Assembly: GCA_012845835.1 (NCBI GenBank)
Contig: JABAKD010000001.1
Location: 14,943,382-15,007,381, forward strand
DNA: 64,000 bases
Reading direction: 5' to 3'
Origin: Undaria pinnatifida
Lineage: Eukaryota > Sar > Phaeophyceae > Laminariales > Alariaceae
Notes under the pieces: model-generated
What the model saw: only the letters and a program-made list of their open reading frames with translations
The model's database searches: none
Told to the model about the DNA's origin: nothing
Position numbers and translations under genes: made by a program
Shown here: positions 12,401 to 22,490 of the stretch, piece after piece
Numbering within the stretch: the first letter of the stretch is position 1
How the letters are laid out: every line of letters begins with the position of its first letter

Positions 12401-15400
12401 AGACCAAGTATCCGGCAGAGGTCCACCTCACTCATTCCGAGGGGCCTCGCTTGAGGGGCTCCATACCTCATCCAACCGCGAATAATGGAGGAAACAAGTT
12501 TGCTCCCATGCAGATCAAGAACCCGACATGGACAAAGTGCGTAACTCTACTGCGAGACTAGACAACAAAAAATAGTTTGTCATAAATGTTGCGCAGTTTT
12601 CTGCGCGAGGGGGGCGGTTACTCGACAAGGTTTTGGTCCCAAGGAGTAGTGCTACCGTTGGCACATGCTACGAGAAGAGCAGGACGAGTCGCCTTTGAGG
12701 TTTTCATGTCGTGTCGGACGAGCTCCCCACCCCACCCAAACACCGGTTTAAAAAAATATTTTGGGACACGATATCAGGCAAAACCACGGCCTAGGTAGGT
12801 AGAGTACGAATACTTTACCCGGTATGGTATGACCCAACTGGTCACCAAACAGTGGTGATTGGTAGTTGCTGGGTTGAGGGAGCGCCGCCTGCAATAGAAG
12901 CGTCGTCCAAAACGTGCTACCGCCGCCTTCATTTGTGGAACCCGTCGCACAGCTCACCTTTGTGTGGGCGACCAGAAACACTTGCGAGAAAGGCTGCATG
13001 TAGGTCAAGTTGATGACCTCGATCTGCGGGGAAGGGAAAACACGTTGTTGATGAGACCCCTCATTTTGACGAGTACAGGTTTGTCAGTGCAAAGACCATG
13101 GACAGAGCGATAACGGCATGCTATCGGATACCAACGGATCGCCTGGAATATATGTATATATATATAGACTACGTATGTATGTCAACACGCGTGTTACGAT
13201 GGGGGCCGCGATTTTCGCCGAACGTATTTCTGATTGATTGACTTGGGCTCTTCTCCTGAGGAAGCTAGCCAATATCGTTAGATGATGCCGTTGCCTTACA
13301 GGTGCTCCGGCAGAGGTACACCAATCTTACAAGTAAAGCCCCTCGGTTATTTCGAGTAACTGAGCGTGCAACCCGATGGACCAACTGATGGCCTTGGTGT
13401 AAATTAAAGTACATATACGCAAGATCAAAAAGCAGTCCGACGAGTTTGGTCTAAGGAGCCGATTTCTTCAAGGACAAAAAGGCACGATATATATCTCTCT
13501 CTACTCTAAGCAGCGTTTTCTTGTGTGTTTACGCTAATAATGCATGTGCGTAGGATGTGTTGGATTATCGACCGGATCGCGCTTTCATTTCTTTCCAAGT
13601 CAGCGGATGCGCGAGACGGACACCACTTCAGAGACATCCCACGGTAAGGGTACAAGCAGACTCTAAAAAAGTTTCTGACCTCCCAACATACATAAGGACC
13701 CCAATATCTCACCCGAAACGTGACAGGCATTCGTTTGCAGAATTGGACCAAGCGTCTATGCCCAGCCCTAAACAAGTTATCCTCTCGTAAACGTATCAGA
13801 CTAACCGGTGGTTCCTCGCTCTTGAGGAGCTCAGTCGTACAAGTATATAACACCTGTATTTGGATAAACAAACGGCAACCCCTACCGTGCGATGACTCTC
13901 CACAAGAGGAGCCGCGGAAAAAATAGGCGCCACCGTCAACTTTGGATGTGTCCCAAGTCCCACGCTACCGTAGAGGGATAGTACGTGCGTGAGCCAACTG
14001 TTTCTGATATAAGGGATGCTTAACTGACGAACTATGTGAAGAGACGCTACTTGTCGGTAACCATCATGCCGTTAGTTGATAACACTTAAAGTCATCTGAT
14101 ATGCATTGCAAGTTTCTGGTACGACAGACAGTTTTCGGTCTGGTAGTTATCATTTATCGGTGAAGTGCGTAGCAAGCACAAACCTTTCCAGTAATATCTT
14201 GGATACGTTATGCTCAGTAGTTTACAGGCTAATTATCATATCCAGATATCTGGTACATGCAGTACGTACTCGAAGATGTTGATAGAGACAGTCTAAGGTA
14301 TCCCTCTTGGAACAAGGTAGCAAGATATTTAAGATACGAATTGGTACTGAAGCAACCATGTAGGTTACGTAGGATCGTACGATCACATCCCCCATACCCT
14401 GAGATACGAGTTGGTTAAACAGCAAGGCTGTAGGATCTCGTATTGGGTCTGTTGCTTCTTGGGATCGTGGCTTGTTTTTTGTTTTTTATTCGTACCCTGG
14501 AACTATATCGGTTATAGTATCGATGTTCGATGGTCCATTTCAAGGGCCCTTCTCTTTTTGTTTGCAACGGACTTTGAGGGGTCCTTGTCTTTGAGCTACG
14601 AGCGACGCACAGGCGCATCGCCCACATGTGCTCACTCCTTTTGGCTCACCATCAGCTCTCGTCTGCTGAGCAAATTAATAATCAATCAACGTATCAGCTT
14701 AGGGTCGCCGAAAAACATATTCTCTGCTAGAGAGCTCTCTGCTCTTGCAGGCTCACCTAACCGTGGCCTTTGTATGCCTCAAATAATATATATATATATA
14801 GGATGTGTCTTCATCGGGTCATCCGAAAGCGAGCCAACGAGCGTACACCAGCTATGATGAGCTGATACACGCCACATGCCATCTCATATATAAGAGGGTT
14901 TAATAAACTATCCAACATATTTGAAACCCCGTTTGATTATCCAGACTGGTGTTTATGCAGACCTTTGCTCGTTGCACACCTATCTCAAGGGGTAGCTGGA
15001 AGTGTTTCTCAAAGAAGAAAGTGTACTTCTGGGCAAAACATACAGCTCCTCAGCAAATGGCCCCAAAAACGTGAGGAGAGTGTCGCTCGTAGCAAACGCC
15101 CAACATCCGAGAAGGTGATTGGGACGGAGGCACGCGCGTTGACAACGGCTAGGCAAACACTCACGCACGAATGGGAAAGTATAAAACTAAAGCCGATACA
15201 AATGGGCATCACATTTGAGCAGGTCAGAGAACCGCGACATGTATGTCAGGTTAATATCTGGCGGGAGGCAGGCACGTATACAAGAGAACAATATACAAGA
15301 GAAAAAGCTTTAGACGAGAACAGAACACGTGTTAGCAGAAGGATCCAACACAAAGGCAATCCGGTGGGCTTGTCATACCATTGAGGACCTCAAGGAGAGG

Positions 15401-18400
15401 TCCGCCAGGTCAAGTTCGCTGTCTCGGCGGGAAGCCGGAACGTTAAGAAAATCGTGTCACAAGTTTCAGCACGGTGACAAAAAAAAATCAAGGACGATCA
15501 TCGCCGACCAAAGCTGCGGTATTGTATTTCTGTAGTCGTTTCGAGGGAGGTAAGCTAGACGCATGCTTCGCTAGCCGTGTACGATGTTTGCGCTATATCA
15601 AAACCAAAGTAACGTATGTAGACCATACCATCGTTTCTTACACCCCCCGCCAGAGGCTTGGAGTGAAAAAAAAACAGGTCCCCAACGGAAGAGCAACCGA
15701 AGACCCTCATTAATAATGTTAATATGTGTCGCCCCTACCGCGGTACGCGTCTGGGGTACGCCTGATTACTGCGATAATCCGCACTAAAGCGCCTCTGCAT
15801 ATCTCAAGCCAAACCCGACTTTTGGTAAGACTAGCATGTTGCCACCTGTGATGAGCGTTTCCACGGCGTTCACGTCCACAATCATTGTTTTGTTAATGCA
15901 CAAAGTTGTACCCACACGAGACTGGATAGTTTCGATTATTTGTTGCAGAGTCCCCTCCACCCCAAAGACAACACGGCGATAACGTTCTAAAACTATCGGA
16001 GCACTTCACATGTGCAATGCACGCACCATGGCGGTACGCTCAGCGCATGTTGGAGACACAAACCAGCCGAAGAGCAGCAAAATGGTTGGTAGAGGCCACG
16101 TATATGGAACATGCACGCTGCGGTTGGGGTGCGCCTAGATTCACCGAAGCTTCTACAAAATACAATAAAACCAGCATTTCAGAAGAAACGAGAGAGCAGG
16201 TCGGTAGCCAGTACCATCGCCTAGCTATGTGTACAGCAAATGATGCCGTCTGAACGCAAGGGGTGTGCTGACGAAACAGGTCATGTCGGTGGTGAGAGAG
16301 TCTCATTTGTCAGCACCAGCACCAGTGTGGAAATCTGCGACTACAAGGGGTGTCAATGTTTGGGCGGACCGCGTGGGTCAGTTGCAGGGGGACAAACGCA
16401 TACACCCCGCGAGTGATCACGTGTTATTTTTGCAGTTCCAACCCGGCATCGTCTGTCGGGTTTGCTGTTCGACCCGCCGCGGAAGAAAGTGGTTGGCACG
16501 GTACGCCGGTCGCATCAAATATAGTATTGTTTTGGGCGAAAGTCAGTCAACTCGCGCGAGTAGCCTGTCTCCGAATATCGCAACTAGGGCAAACAAACTA
16601 TTATGTATGGTATACAAGCATTGGCCTATGGTCGATATGTGTTAATATGTGTTACGCCTAATGCATACCAAGGTACAGCACAGACCGTTGACGAATCACT
16701 CTGTGACGGATAGTCTTCCTCTGCACTCGTGTTCGTTCGAAAGGGGTGAGCATTTCTTACAAAGACATAATTCAAGGGATTCGAGTTCCGTGTTGTGCTT
16801 TCAATAGAGACTAAAATCGTAGCGACGGCGCAATGCAGCCAGCGCCGATCGCATACCTCGGTGGTTGTGGTGTATCTCCAACAGCGGATCAAGGGGAGAT
16901 TCGTTCAACGACAAGGCAAACACAACTCGACGAAATACGATGATGAGCAATGGGTTGCTCTTATGACCAGAAAAGCTCTATGTTTTACCGTACCAACGGT
17001 ATATAGTCCATAGCCTACATACTTCGTAAATATATGCGAAATACCACGGAAATCTTGATCGGCATCTAAGTTCATATTTTGTTGTAAGCACATATGTTAG
17101 GGTTTTTGAGGTACGACAGTAGTCTTCAAGGGGGGTACTGGCGTGTGGCATGTGTCCTTGGGAAGGGGAAGGCTTGGAGGGCGACGTTTTCTTGATTTCT
17201 GATCATTCCAACTCTTCAACAATCGATGGAAGTCTGACTAGTGGAACGCGAGCAAACAAACGACTACTTCGAGAACCACTCACGTATGGTCGCAACCGCC
17301 AAGTACTTTCTCATAGCTAAAAAACGCTCAAATTAGGCCAAGAAAAGTGTAGTATATTCCACGCAATATAATTACTGCTTTTCAAGCACCATTGTTGTAC
17401 TGGTGTGCTTTGTACTCGCCGCCACCAATTAATTGTGTTCTTCAAACCTTCAAAACGCGTAGTGAAGGAGAACGCCCGGCGTGGGTAATGTACGAGGATA
17501 GAGCAGAGGTAGTTGTAATTTAAGGGTGGGGAAAATTCCAAAATAATCTCTTAGAATAGCCAATTCGAGCACCGTCAGAGAGTTTACTTGCACGCTTCGC
17601 CGCTATTCATTTTCCAGGAACTGTACATACGCCTCTCTGGATCTGAGTTGCACCCGCTGTCTCCATATATGTGCCCCACGTTGTTTGTTTGTTTGCTTCT
17701 GTGGCAAGCCTGACGTAGAAGATGGGTCTCTAATGATTCACTCGATACGATTGCACCGTGTTTGGTTTGCTGTACATCACCCATTCAACGCATTTGAGAA
17801 AATTCAAAGGGATAACCCTTGGTGATGAAATCTCCATTTCCTTGATACGTAACATATTGGGGTGAAGAAAACGGCTAACACGATTGATACACACGGAAAG
17901 GGAAGCCGTTGCCATTTTCATTATTCGGCTATTCACTTGGATTACTCCATGCCTCACCGAAACACTCATTTAGATAACAGTAAAAACGCTACCCGCAAAA
18001 AGAAACTCTCATGGGCTAAAACAACTCTCATGGGCTAGGTACACCACGAAACATATTTCGAAGCAAGGAATACATGCCTACGACTTTGGATCAATTTGGA
18101 TCAACGAATTTTGTAGGACGTTTTTGAACAACAGTTTTCGAGGCTTAGACGTAAATGGTGATAATGCGCTATCACATTACCTCGTTTGCCTGAAATACAA
18201 CTCCGACAAAGAAAGCAGCTGTTGCAATAGTTAGTCGTACCTGGGGCATCAATCCGAGAACTGAGTGTGTACGGCATTGTAAAAAGACCAATTGCCGCGT
18301 GCCAAACATACGACACGGGGTGTATGGCACCGTTCGGTCAAAATATTTCTGATTCGATAGGCTCCTAAACTGACGAATTGCCGGATATCATTCCCGTTTT

Positions 18401-19005
18401 TCGATACCATAGCCGGTTTTCCTAGGTTATGCGCTTGTTCGTCAAGTCGCTCTTCCAACAATGTTTGAACATTGGCATGAGAGCGAGATGTAGAACCACC
18501 CTGGGAGAGAATCCCCCCAAAACGACGTTCTCACTGCGACCCTAGTGATCATTTATCGAGGAGTCGGTGTGATTGACGATGACGTTATCACATTTGTTAC
18601 ATTTTGCTTAAATCCAGCAGTTGGTACACAAAAAATAACTAATTCAGTTGACCCATGATACCGCATAGCGAGTACGTGACAGTATATTCGCCAAGATTTC
18701 TCGCTTAAAGAGCTCTATACCCCCACCCAGACACGGCCTTGAGAAAAACACGACATCACAACGCGTTAACTATCTCGCCTAGCGGACACCTGAGGTGCAT
18801 CACACGAATGGGGTTGCACAGTGCTGGCCGGTTCATTACGTGAGGAACCTCGCCAGCCAGAACTTTTTCGGCCAACACGTGATACCCGCACCGTAAGAGC
18901 ACGCAACAGTAACACACACACCTCGTACGTTAAGGTGCCGGTGCAAAGAGCGATTGCGGCAGCGACCACCAAAAGCGCTGCGGAGATCGGGGCTACACGA
19001 ACCAT
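359..19005 (-). CDS. Secreted Spondin_N-like protein, five exons, 3' end outside window
   Basis: Five exons join in frame: 19005-18922, 13023-12958, 11236-11153, 4251-4095 and 448-359. They give 160 complete codons with no stop. Residues 1-25 form a hydrophobic signal peptide. Residues 27-50 carry TYEIEVINLTYMQPFS and VAHTK, resembling the first strands of Spondin_N. Residues 51-78 carry FQVGTNASDEL and a VAETG segment, like the family's FxxGxxASxEL...AExG. Residues 79-130 carry LNPGEAETITLEVD and LLTMVTML. Exon 5 supplies VNTNDAFTG and ends FPNAFDAG, matching the family's TNDxF and DAG motifs. Intron phases are 0, 0, 0, 1 and 1. Donors are GTGTGT, GTGAGC, GTGAGA, GTGAGT and GTGAGA. Later exons must lie left of position 1. 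Spondin_N domains occur in extracellular matrix or adhesion proteins; the role here is inferred. Introns are full of repeats, yet every exon is intact. Confidence 0.83.
675..915 (+). repeat. Family-1 MITE-like relic, reference copy
   Basis: It starts gaggctcctcatttgaggag, a short inverted repeat. The middle holds gacgattgtgggttaaggag and caccgtc. It ends atcgtagcacg. The same order recurs about a dozen times in the window at lengths of 110-290 bp with heavy divergence. All copies I recognise read in the plus orientation. No coding capacity. Confidence 0.65.
1850..1990 (+). repeat. Family-1 relic
   Basis: It has cacggcctaggtaaa and ggacgattttgggttaacga with accatcatt. It lies in intron 4 of the Spondin-like gene. 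Confidence 0.5.
2480..2700 (+). repeat. Family-1 relic
   Basis: gtttcccagttgaggagcta, cccatggggtataggta and gaagccccgtcattcacaaa with tcagtcaagccaaaaataac give head, middle and core in order. Confidence 0.5.
2880..3146 (+). repeat. SINE-1 copy, plus strand
   Basis: It contains cagtttcgtgagctcgagcc, the tRNA-like B-box region, then tcgtataaattcgttgggac, cacaaattgactt and ctgtgaccacggcttgtcca. It matches 32880-32568 and 61245-60925 on the opposite strand. The A-box part of the head is degraded. It lies in intron 4 of the Spondin-like gene. Confidence 0.75.
3336..3382 (+). repeat. SINE-1 tail fragment
   Basis: gggaccacggcttgaccgga and then catagaaaatgacacgtgag repeat the 3' end of the SINE-1 copy 200 bp upstream. 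Confidence 0.5.
3478..3570 (-). repeat. Family-2 relic
   Basis: On the plus strand: aagacgtttctgagctccta, gcggagctcgacatctcacc and ttcaaagacgttcgctcgcg. It recurs at 4520-4615 and 13640-13745 in this orientation, and at 8050-8140, 9848-9925 and 11600-11740 in the other. Confidence 0.55.
3849..4072 (+). repeat. 112-bp tandem duplication beside exon 4
   Basis: Two units start ccgggtgcgggtagacaata and ccgggtgcgggcagaaaata and share a ttgcttcgaac(a/g)acacac-like end. The array stops about 20 bp from the exon 4 donor of the Spondin-like gene. It is unusually rich in CA. Confidence 0.75.
4095..4251 (-). CDS. Spondin-like gene exon 4
   Basis: This exon has 52 codons plus one base. The acceptor is the tandem AAGCAG, so the exon starts at 4251 or, three bases later, at 4248. 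The donor is GTGAGT at 4094. It encodes MFIDTVDTISFVCGLG, LGDLNPGEAETITLEVD and CANETLLTMVTML. The proline-glycine turn and the TMVTML strand fit the second half of Spondin_N. The last base joins TC of exon 5 to make Val. Confidence 0.85.
4520..4615 (-). repeat. Family-2 relic
   Basis: acggacgtttccgaggcttc, atgaggagctcaacatctca and gatttcgttcgcgcaaa. It lies just left of the Copia gag start. Confidence 0.5.
4804..6504 (+). pseudogene. Copia gag relic with CCHC zinc knuckle
   Basis: ATG at 4804 begins MENNNTRQTAWGSGPPGP. It is followed by stops and frame changes. A Gag body at 5795-6240 (MGRIGDRTAEMR, FDDHMLYTIVALHAEYE) resembles UBN2-type Copia Gag. A Gly-rich linker then leads to CYRCGKKGHWRVDDTEELC at 6243-6300. 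This is a zinc knuckle (CxxC...) with spacing altered after GHW. An acidic tail precedes the protease. Gag would form the particle and bind element RNA. Confidence 0.85.
6505..7866 (+). pseudogene. Copia protease and integrase relic
   Basis: Just after a TGA at 6502-6504, LCDSGASTHMTP carries the DSG aspartic protease motif. HVPDR, a stop, and YHLFSLPTLVKN follow. At about 6930-7060 is the GAG pre-integrase finger: HYQSAGKHSH, later CKGCSMAKGP. RGRKRYALIVRDDYS gives the integrase core Asp, VRSDGGGEFRGG the second Asp, and YKVLYGNPPP the usual integrase end. The part to 7866 (RKKECAGKKTGLLLP) resembles the post-integrase linker. There are several stops and frameshifts. Confidence 0.88.
8050..8140 (+). 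repeat. Family-2 relic right of the Copia element
   Basis: ttgcgcgaacgagtgtcttt, gaagtcatggctcgggcgag and tgagctcctcgtgctgga. It is inverted relative to the copy at 4.5 kb, so two family-2 relics face each other across the Copia relic. Confidence 0.5.
9848..9925 (+). repeat. Family-2 relic
   Basis: tcggagtgcgcgaacgaatg, tcctcgaagtcac and attgagctcctcatgctag. Confidence 0.45.
10950..11140 (+). repeat. Family-1 relic next to exon 3
   Basis: cacgatttggggataaggag, ccccgtcatccgg and tatcgcagcacgc are the core and end. It finishes about 15 bp from the exon 3 donor of the Spondin-like gene, a close approach to a splice site like the one in the sulfotransferase intron. Confidence 0.6.
11153..11236 (-). 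CDS. Spondin-like gene exon 3
   Basis: This exon has 28 codons between acceptor ccatag (ending at 11237) and a GTGAGA donor at 11152. It encodes DFSIFQVGTNASDEL and then REVAETGELDAIN. An inner AG at 11220-11219 would also keep the frame but would delete DFSIFQ, which matches the family's (L)FxxG motif, so the outer acceptor is chosen. It is in phase 0 at both ends. Confidence 0.85.
11500..11740 (+). repeat. Two adjacent family-2 relics
   Basis: gtgttgcgcgcacgaattta with tttgaagtcatg, and again gggtgcgcgcacgaatgtat with cttcgaag, about 85 bp apart. They form a tandem pair. Confidence 0.5.
12430..12560 (+). repeat. Family-1 head relic
   Basis: ttccgaggggcctcgcttga and ggggctccatacctc are the head inverted repeat. 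The core is not clear. Confidence 0.4.
12958..13023 (-). CDS. Spondin-like gene exon 2
   Basis: This exon has exactly 22 codons between a pyrimidine-rich acceptor (cccttccccgcag, ending at 13024) and a GTGAGC donor at 12957. It encodes IEVINLTYMQPFSQ followed by VFLVAHTK. The NLT...PFS...VAH pattern matches the start of Spondin_N domains. It is in phase 0 at both ends, so skipping it would keep the frame. Confidence 0.85.
13370..13480 (+). repeat. Family-1 relic
   Basis: aactgatggccttggtgtaa and agtccgacgagtttggtcta with aggagcc match the middle and core. Confidence 0.4.
13640..13745 (-). repeat. Family-2 relic
   Basis: On the plus strand: aaaaaagtttctgacctccc, ccaatatctcacccgaaacg and aggcattcgtttgcag. 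Confidence 0.45.
18922..19005 (-). CDS. Spondin-like gene exon 1 (signal peptide)
   Basis: This exon has 28 codons from ATG at 19005-19003 to a GTGTGT donor at 18921. It encodes a charged start (MVRV), a run of Ala, Leu, Val and Ile, and a likely signal-peptidase region near ALCTGT, then TYE. An in-frame codon further upstream would add an Arg/His-rich stretch before the hydrophobic core. The inner ATG is preferred because it gives a normal signal peptide. The exon ends in phase 0. Confidence 0.75.
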
Positions 19006-19440
19006 GATGCTGATGTGGCGTTGGATGTGCCGATGAAGTGTTCTTGACCGGGTCGAGGATGCCAAAGAAAGAAGACGTCGAGAATCGCTCTTGTGGTCGT
19101 CTTGGCTGTGTCAAAGTTGCGCCAGGAAGAACGAGTGGGAAGCTGTCGGACTCTTGTCGTAGTGTTGAAGTTGCCTCAAGAGAACAAATGGAGTGCACTT
19201 GATGGTGTCAAAGTTAATGGAGACCAAGTTTTGGTCTCTGGAATATTGTGGGGAAGCGCGCTTGTTGAGATGCTGGCCGAGTCGACGATGATACAGAATA
19301 GGCAAATGAAGGGGGCTGGATGATGGGGAAGGGGGCAAGTGGATGTTGAATGAAGAACGGAAAACTCCTCTTGGTAGTGGGTTGAACCAGTTAATGGTTT
19401 TCGTTCGCCGAGCAAAGCAGTTGTGGCAGCATCCGACAAG
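19006..19440 (-). promoter_or_regulatory. Likely 5' UTR and proximal promoter of the Spondin-like gene
   Basis: This stretch lies directly upstream of the exon 1 ATG. It is unique in the window, rich in C, T and A on the sense strand, and free of the repeat families seen elsewhere. That composition fits a retained leader and promoter. No TATA box or defined start site can be assigned. Confidence 0.4.
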
Positions 19441-20439
19441 TGCTTGTCATTCGCTGGATTGGTGGAGAACCCATGGGCATTTTTGAACGGGATTCAGGGG
19501 GAGGGAGACTCTTGAACGCTGAACAATATCGGTCAACATGGTTGTGGTACAACAGAGCGCGTGGGTGCCGTTGTAGTTGGTTTGACGAATTTTGTCGAGG
19601 TCGGTAGGTTGTCCGCATCAGTTGAGGCCAGGCTCGTCGGTTGCAACCGTGCATTTGATAATGCAAACAGGACCACGTAAATCATGTGGTTATTGTTCGG
19701 AGCAATGCCTACGGTCGATAGGAGGCACGGGTCGATGCTCAAACGCCAGTCCCGTTACCATGATCACAAAACTTCGTTGAAGAAAAAACAAGAGATAAGA
19801 GTAGACGCATGCCGTGAAAAATAATGCAACTTAACGTTTCCGACATATGGGGTTTTATGCTTGAGTGGCTCCTTCCACCAGCCTGACACTCTGAGACAAT
19901 GCAAAAGTGCAACGCCATGGACATTTTCCATGGTCTAGCTAGTGGACACATTGTGCTTGTCACACATCCACCGACACTACGCAGTTCGTCAGCTGAGGAT
20001 TCTCGGTGGTCAGTTGGAATTTTCCTACAACGAGCTATCCTGTTCGTACCGCGTGGCCCTGTTCCGTTGCTGCTATTCGGCGTATTTTCTCGCGGTCAGT
20101 AAGTTGTTGGCCCTGAAACAGCACGGGCTCATCGCCTCGCAACCGAATCGTAATATCGAGACTTCACCTAACAAAGGCCTGAAGAAAATAATCTTTTAAA
20201 AAATGGGTGAAACAAGATGAGCTTTATGGTGGCCTTGGGAACGACAACGAAAAACAGATTGCAAAACACGAAAAGGAGGTTTCTACCTTTTCCGGTGAAA
20301 GCACGATGCTTTTCAGAAGATTTCACAAGATATTACAGCCAACGGGTGCTACCGCTTTCGTGCCGGGCGTTATTTGTGCTTCACTGCATTTTTCCTGGGT
20401 ATAGGCCCAAGGCGCATGCCACGGTACAGGCGCAATATT

Positions 20440-20720
20440 TTTTTTCATGAGGCTCCACACTTGCCGTCTTGGGGATCCTTAAACCTCCACAATAACGATT
20501 TTGGAGAAAACAAAATGCTCTAGTCTACACCCCAGATGAACAACGCCATGGCACCCCAGATGGCCTACCCAGTAGGCATAAAACGAAAAGCAGTGCAGGG
20601 ACAGAGGTCAAATCCGACCATGATGCTGGTTAAAGGGCCCCGACACTCGGAAACCATCCTTCGAAAAAAAAACGTGCTCGTACCTCTGTTGTACTAGTAT
20701 TAATAGTAGCACGCGTCCTA
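20440..20720 (+). repeat. Family-1 relic, long copy
   Basis: tgaggctccacacttg, caacgccatggcac, ttaaagggccccgacactcg and aatagtagcacgcgtcc follow one another as head, middle, core and end. Confidence 0.55.
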
Positions 20721-21049
20721 AGTCGTGGGGCCGTTCAGTGGGTTCGGTTCCGCGTTTTTTTTTTTCTCACATCTGGGCTTTGAATGAGGTGCAGAGATCG
20801 GGAGCGTCACAAAGTACTCTATGGTTGCTCTCCCTGTGACGCGCACGTGTCTGCCACATATCCTGAGATATAATAAAACACACCCTGCTGGGCAGGTGAC
20901 CGTAGATGTCCGCCATTATTGCGTTTCTGCCGCTCCTCGTTTGGAGCGATCGTGTTCTAAGCAAGACACGTCTCCAGAAAAAGCTAAGGAAACTATTCCC
21001 CAAGGAGCAACCCTATCGCCGAGGTATTCACTAAAACGTGTTTCCAGAA

Positions 21050-21160
21050 AAGAAGTGGAGTTGTGACGATTATGGGGTAAGGAACTCGGTCGTTTACAAA
21101 CCGTTTCAGCCAATAACTGCTATGATTGCGCTGTCGTAGCACGCATCCGGGTGTGTGCTT
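21050..21160 (+). repeat. Family-1 core and end
   Basis: gacgattatggggtaaggaa, tttacaaaccgtttcagcca and gctgtcgtagcacgcatcc match the reference order. Confidence 0.6.
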
Positions 21161-22279
21161 CAAAACTGGCGTTCTGTAGAGCCTGAGGCGAACACATGCG
21201 AGGAAAAGACGGGGTTGGGCGGTCATGATCGAACCATTTCGATATAGTAAGCGTCACTCGCGTTTGAAGTGTCTCCGTTTTCGAGAAACTCATATAATGT
21301 ATACATGAAGTTCATTCGTGGGAGAGCGTTGTCTTGTGGATATGCGGTAGTCACGTTCAACAAACGTTGACAGCATTTGGGAGCCTCGTCACTTTGCAAC
21401 CGAACCTTGAGAACATGATGAAAAACGAAAATGGGCACATAACATCGCGGAACTAATGTATCTCCCCGACGATTAGGGAAGAACTTCGCGAACGCAACCC
21501 AGTTCTTCATTGAAGTGGTTGGTGACGGCGCAGAGAAACACCGTATACCGCAATTGACGATACACCCCCCTTCGGAACCATTGCTACCAGCAAGAGTTTT
21601 CAAGACACGGCAGAGAAAATGCGAAACGCCGAAGCAAGGGCCAATAGAACAATCTTGTCGTGATCTCTCCACGGCAAGATTTGCGTTGTGTCCGACCACG
21701 TTGTTTTGCAGAACATACTCTCATGATGAGACTCTTCCTGGAGGGGTGCTGCCTTGAGGTTTTTATCCGGCAGAACGGCATCCAACGAGGTTGAAACAGC
21801 CGGTAGGCTTGAACTGCGGCCACAAAACCTCTCCCCAACCACTCAACCGCATATTCGCCCATATTGTCTGCTCACAAGGGCGGAAGTAAAATGTGTACCT
21901 TGATTTTTTGCGCGAATCGTTGCGTCGTTTCACCCCCAAAGATGCACAATATGATAGGCTCCGTTAAGTAAGTGTATCGCCTTTTTTTTGTTTTTGTTTT
22001 TCAGGCTCGTCTCCCACACACCAAACAAAATATACTTACAAAAAAAAAGTAGGTTTTATCGGGATGAACCAACCCCCCATTGCTACGTAGGAATACACCA
22101 GTTAAAGAAGTTAGGTAGAACAAAAACAAATTTAAAATGGCTACCACGCGCGTGATCATTACCGCAAACGGCTTGCTAACAGGAGTTCCAAGGAAATCGT
22201 CTACTTGGTACTCCCCAGCTGCACGATATGCATTTGAATTTTGGAAAAAACGTGGTATTATACATACCCCGGGTAGGTA

Positions 22280-22490
22280 ACAAGGTATACAATATATACC
22301 TGGAATACAAATATACTCCAGCTAGCTGTGAGATAGAAGATTTCGTTGAAACTCACCTTTGCAAGCTGCGTGTGATACATACTCCGATCGCGCGTAATGC
22401 TGGGTGTGTATTCATACAACACACAGCTTGCAAAGATGAGGTTCGACAAAATATTCAATCTCACAGCTGGTGTGTATTTCAACTTTTATA
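22280..22490. repeat. Fold-back (hairpin) element
   Basis: The left arm (about 22308-22380: gctagctgtgagatagaaga, cacctttgcaagctgcgtgt) and right arm (about 22418-22480, read in reverse: ccagctgtgagattgaatat, tcatctttgcaagctgtgtg) are inverted copies of family 3 around a short spacer. Such dyads form stable hairpins. Confidence 0.7.

Larger units (their letters stand above)
13024..18921 (-). other. Intron 1 of the Spondin-like gene (5.9 kb)
   Basis: It holds family-2 and family-1 traces near 13.4-13.9 kb. Two open frames of 139-148 codons at 14411-14857 and 14965-15384 have no recognisable motif. A 71-codon minus-strand frame at 15783-15996 (VEGTLQQIIETIQSR, NKTMIVDVNAVETLITGG) looks protein-like but lacks good splice sites. 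Nothing is assignable from 16.0 to 18.9 kb. Confidence 0.55.

Noticed and set aside
12780-12958. An extra exon after a cttctattgcag acceptor in intron 2 (minus strand)
   Set aside because: Its donor options give phase 1, which does not join exon 3, and exons 2 and 3 already join into a complete motif.
14411-15384. Two plus-strand open frames of 148 and 139 codons
   Set aside because: No domain, no splice context, and hydrophobic or mixed composition consistent with chance in unselected DNA.
17294-17326. A 33-bp mini-exon between ttttttag and GTGAGT on the minus strand in intron 1
   Set aside because: In phase 0, as exons 1 and 2 require, it contains a stop codon.
21223-21699. 158-codon minus-strand frame
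   Set aside because: Looks mildly protein-like but has no motif, no clear start context and no matching neighbour exon; kept only as a note in the region entry.
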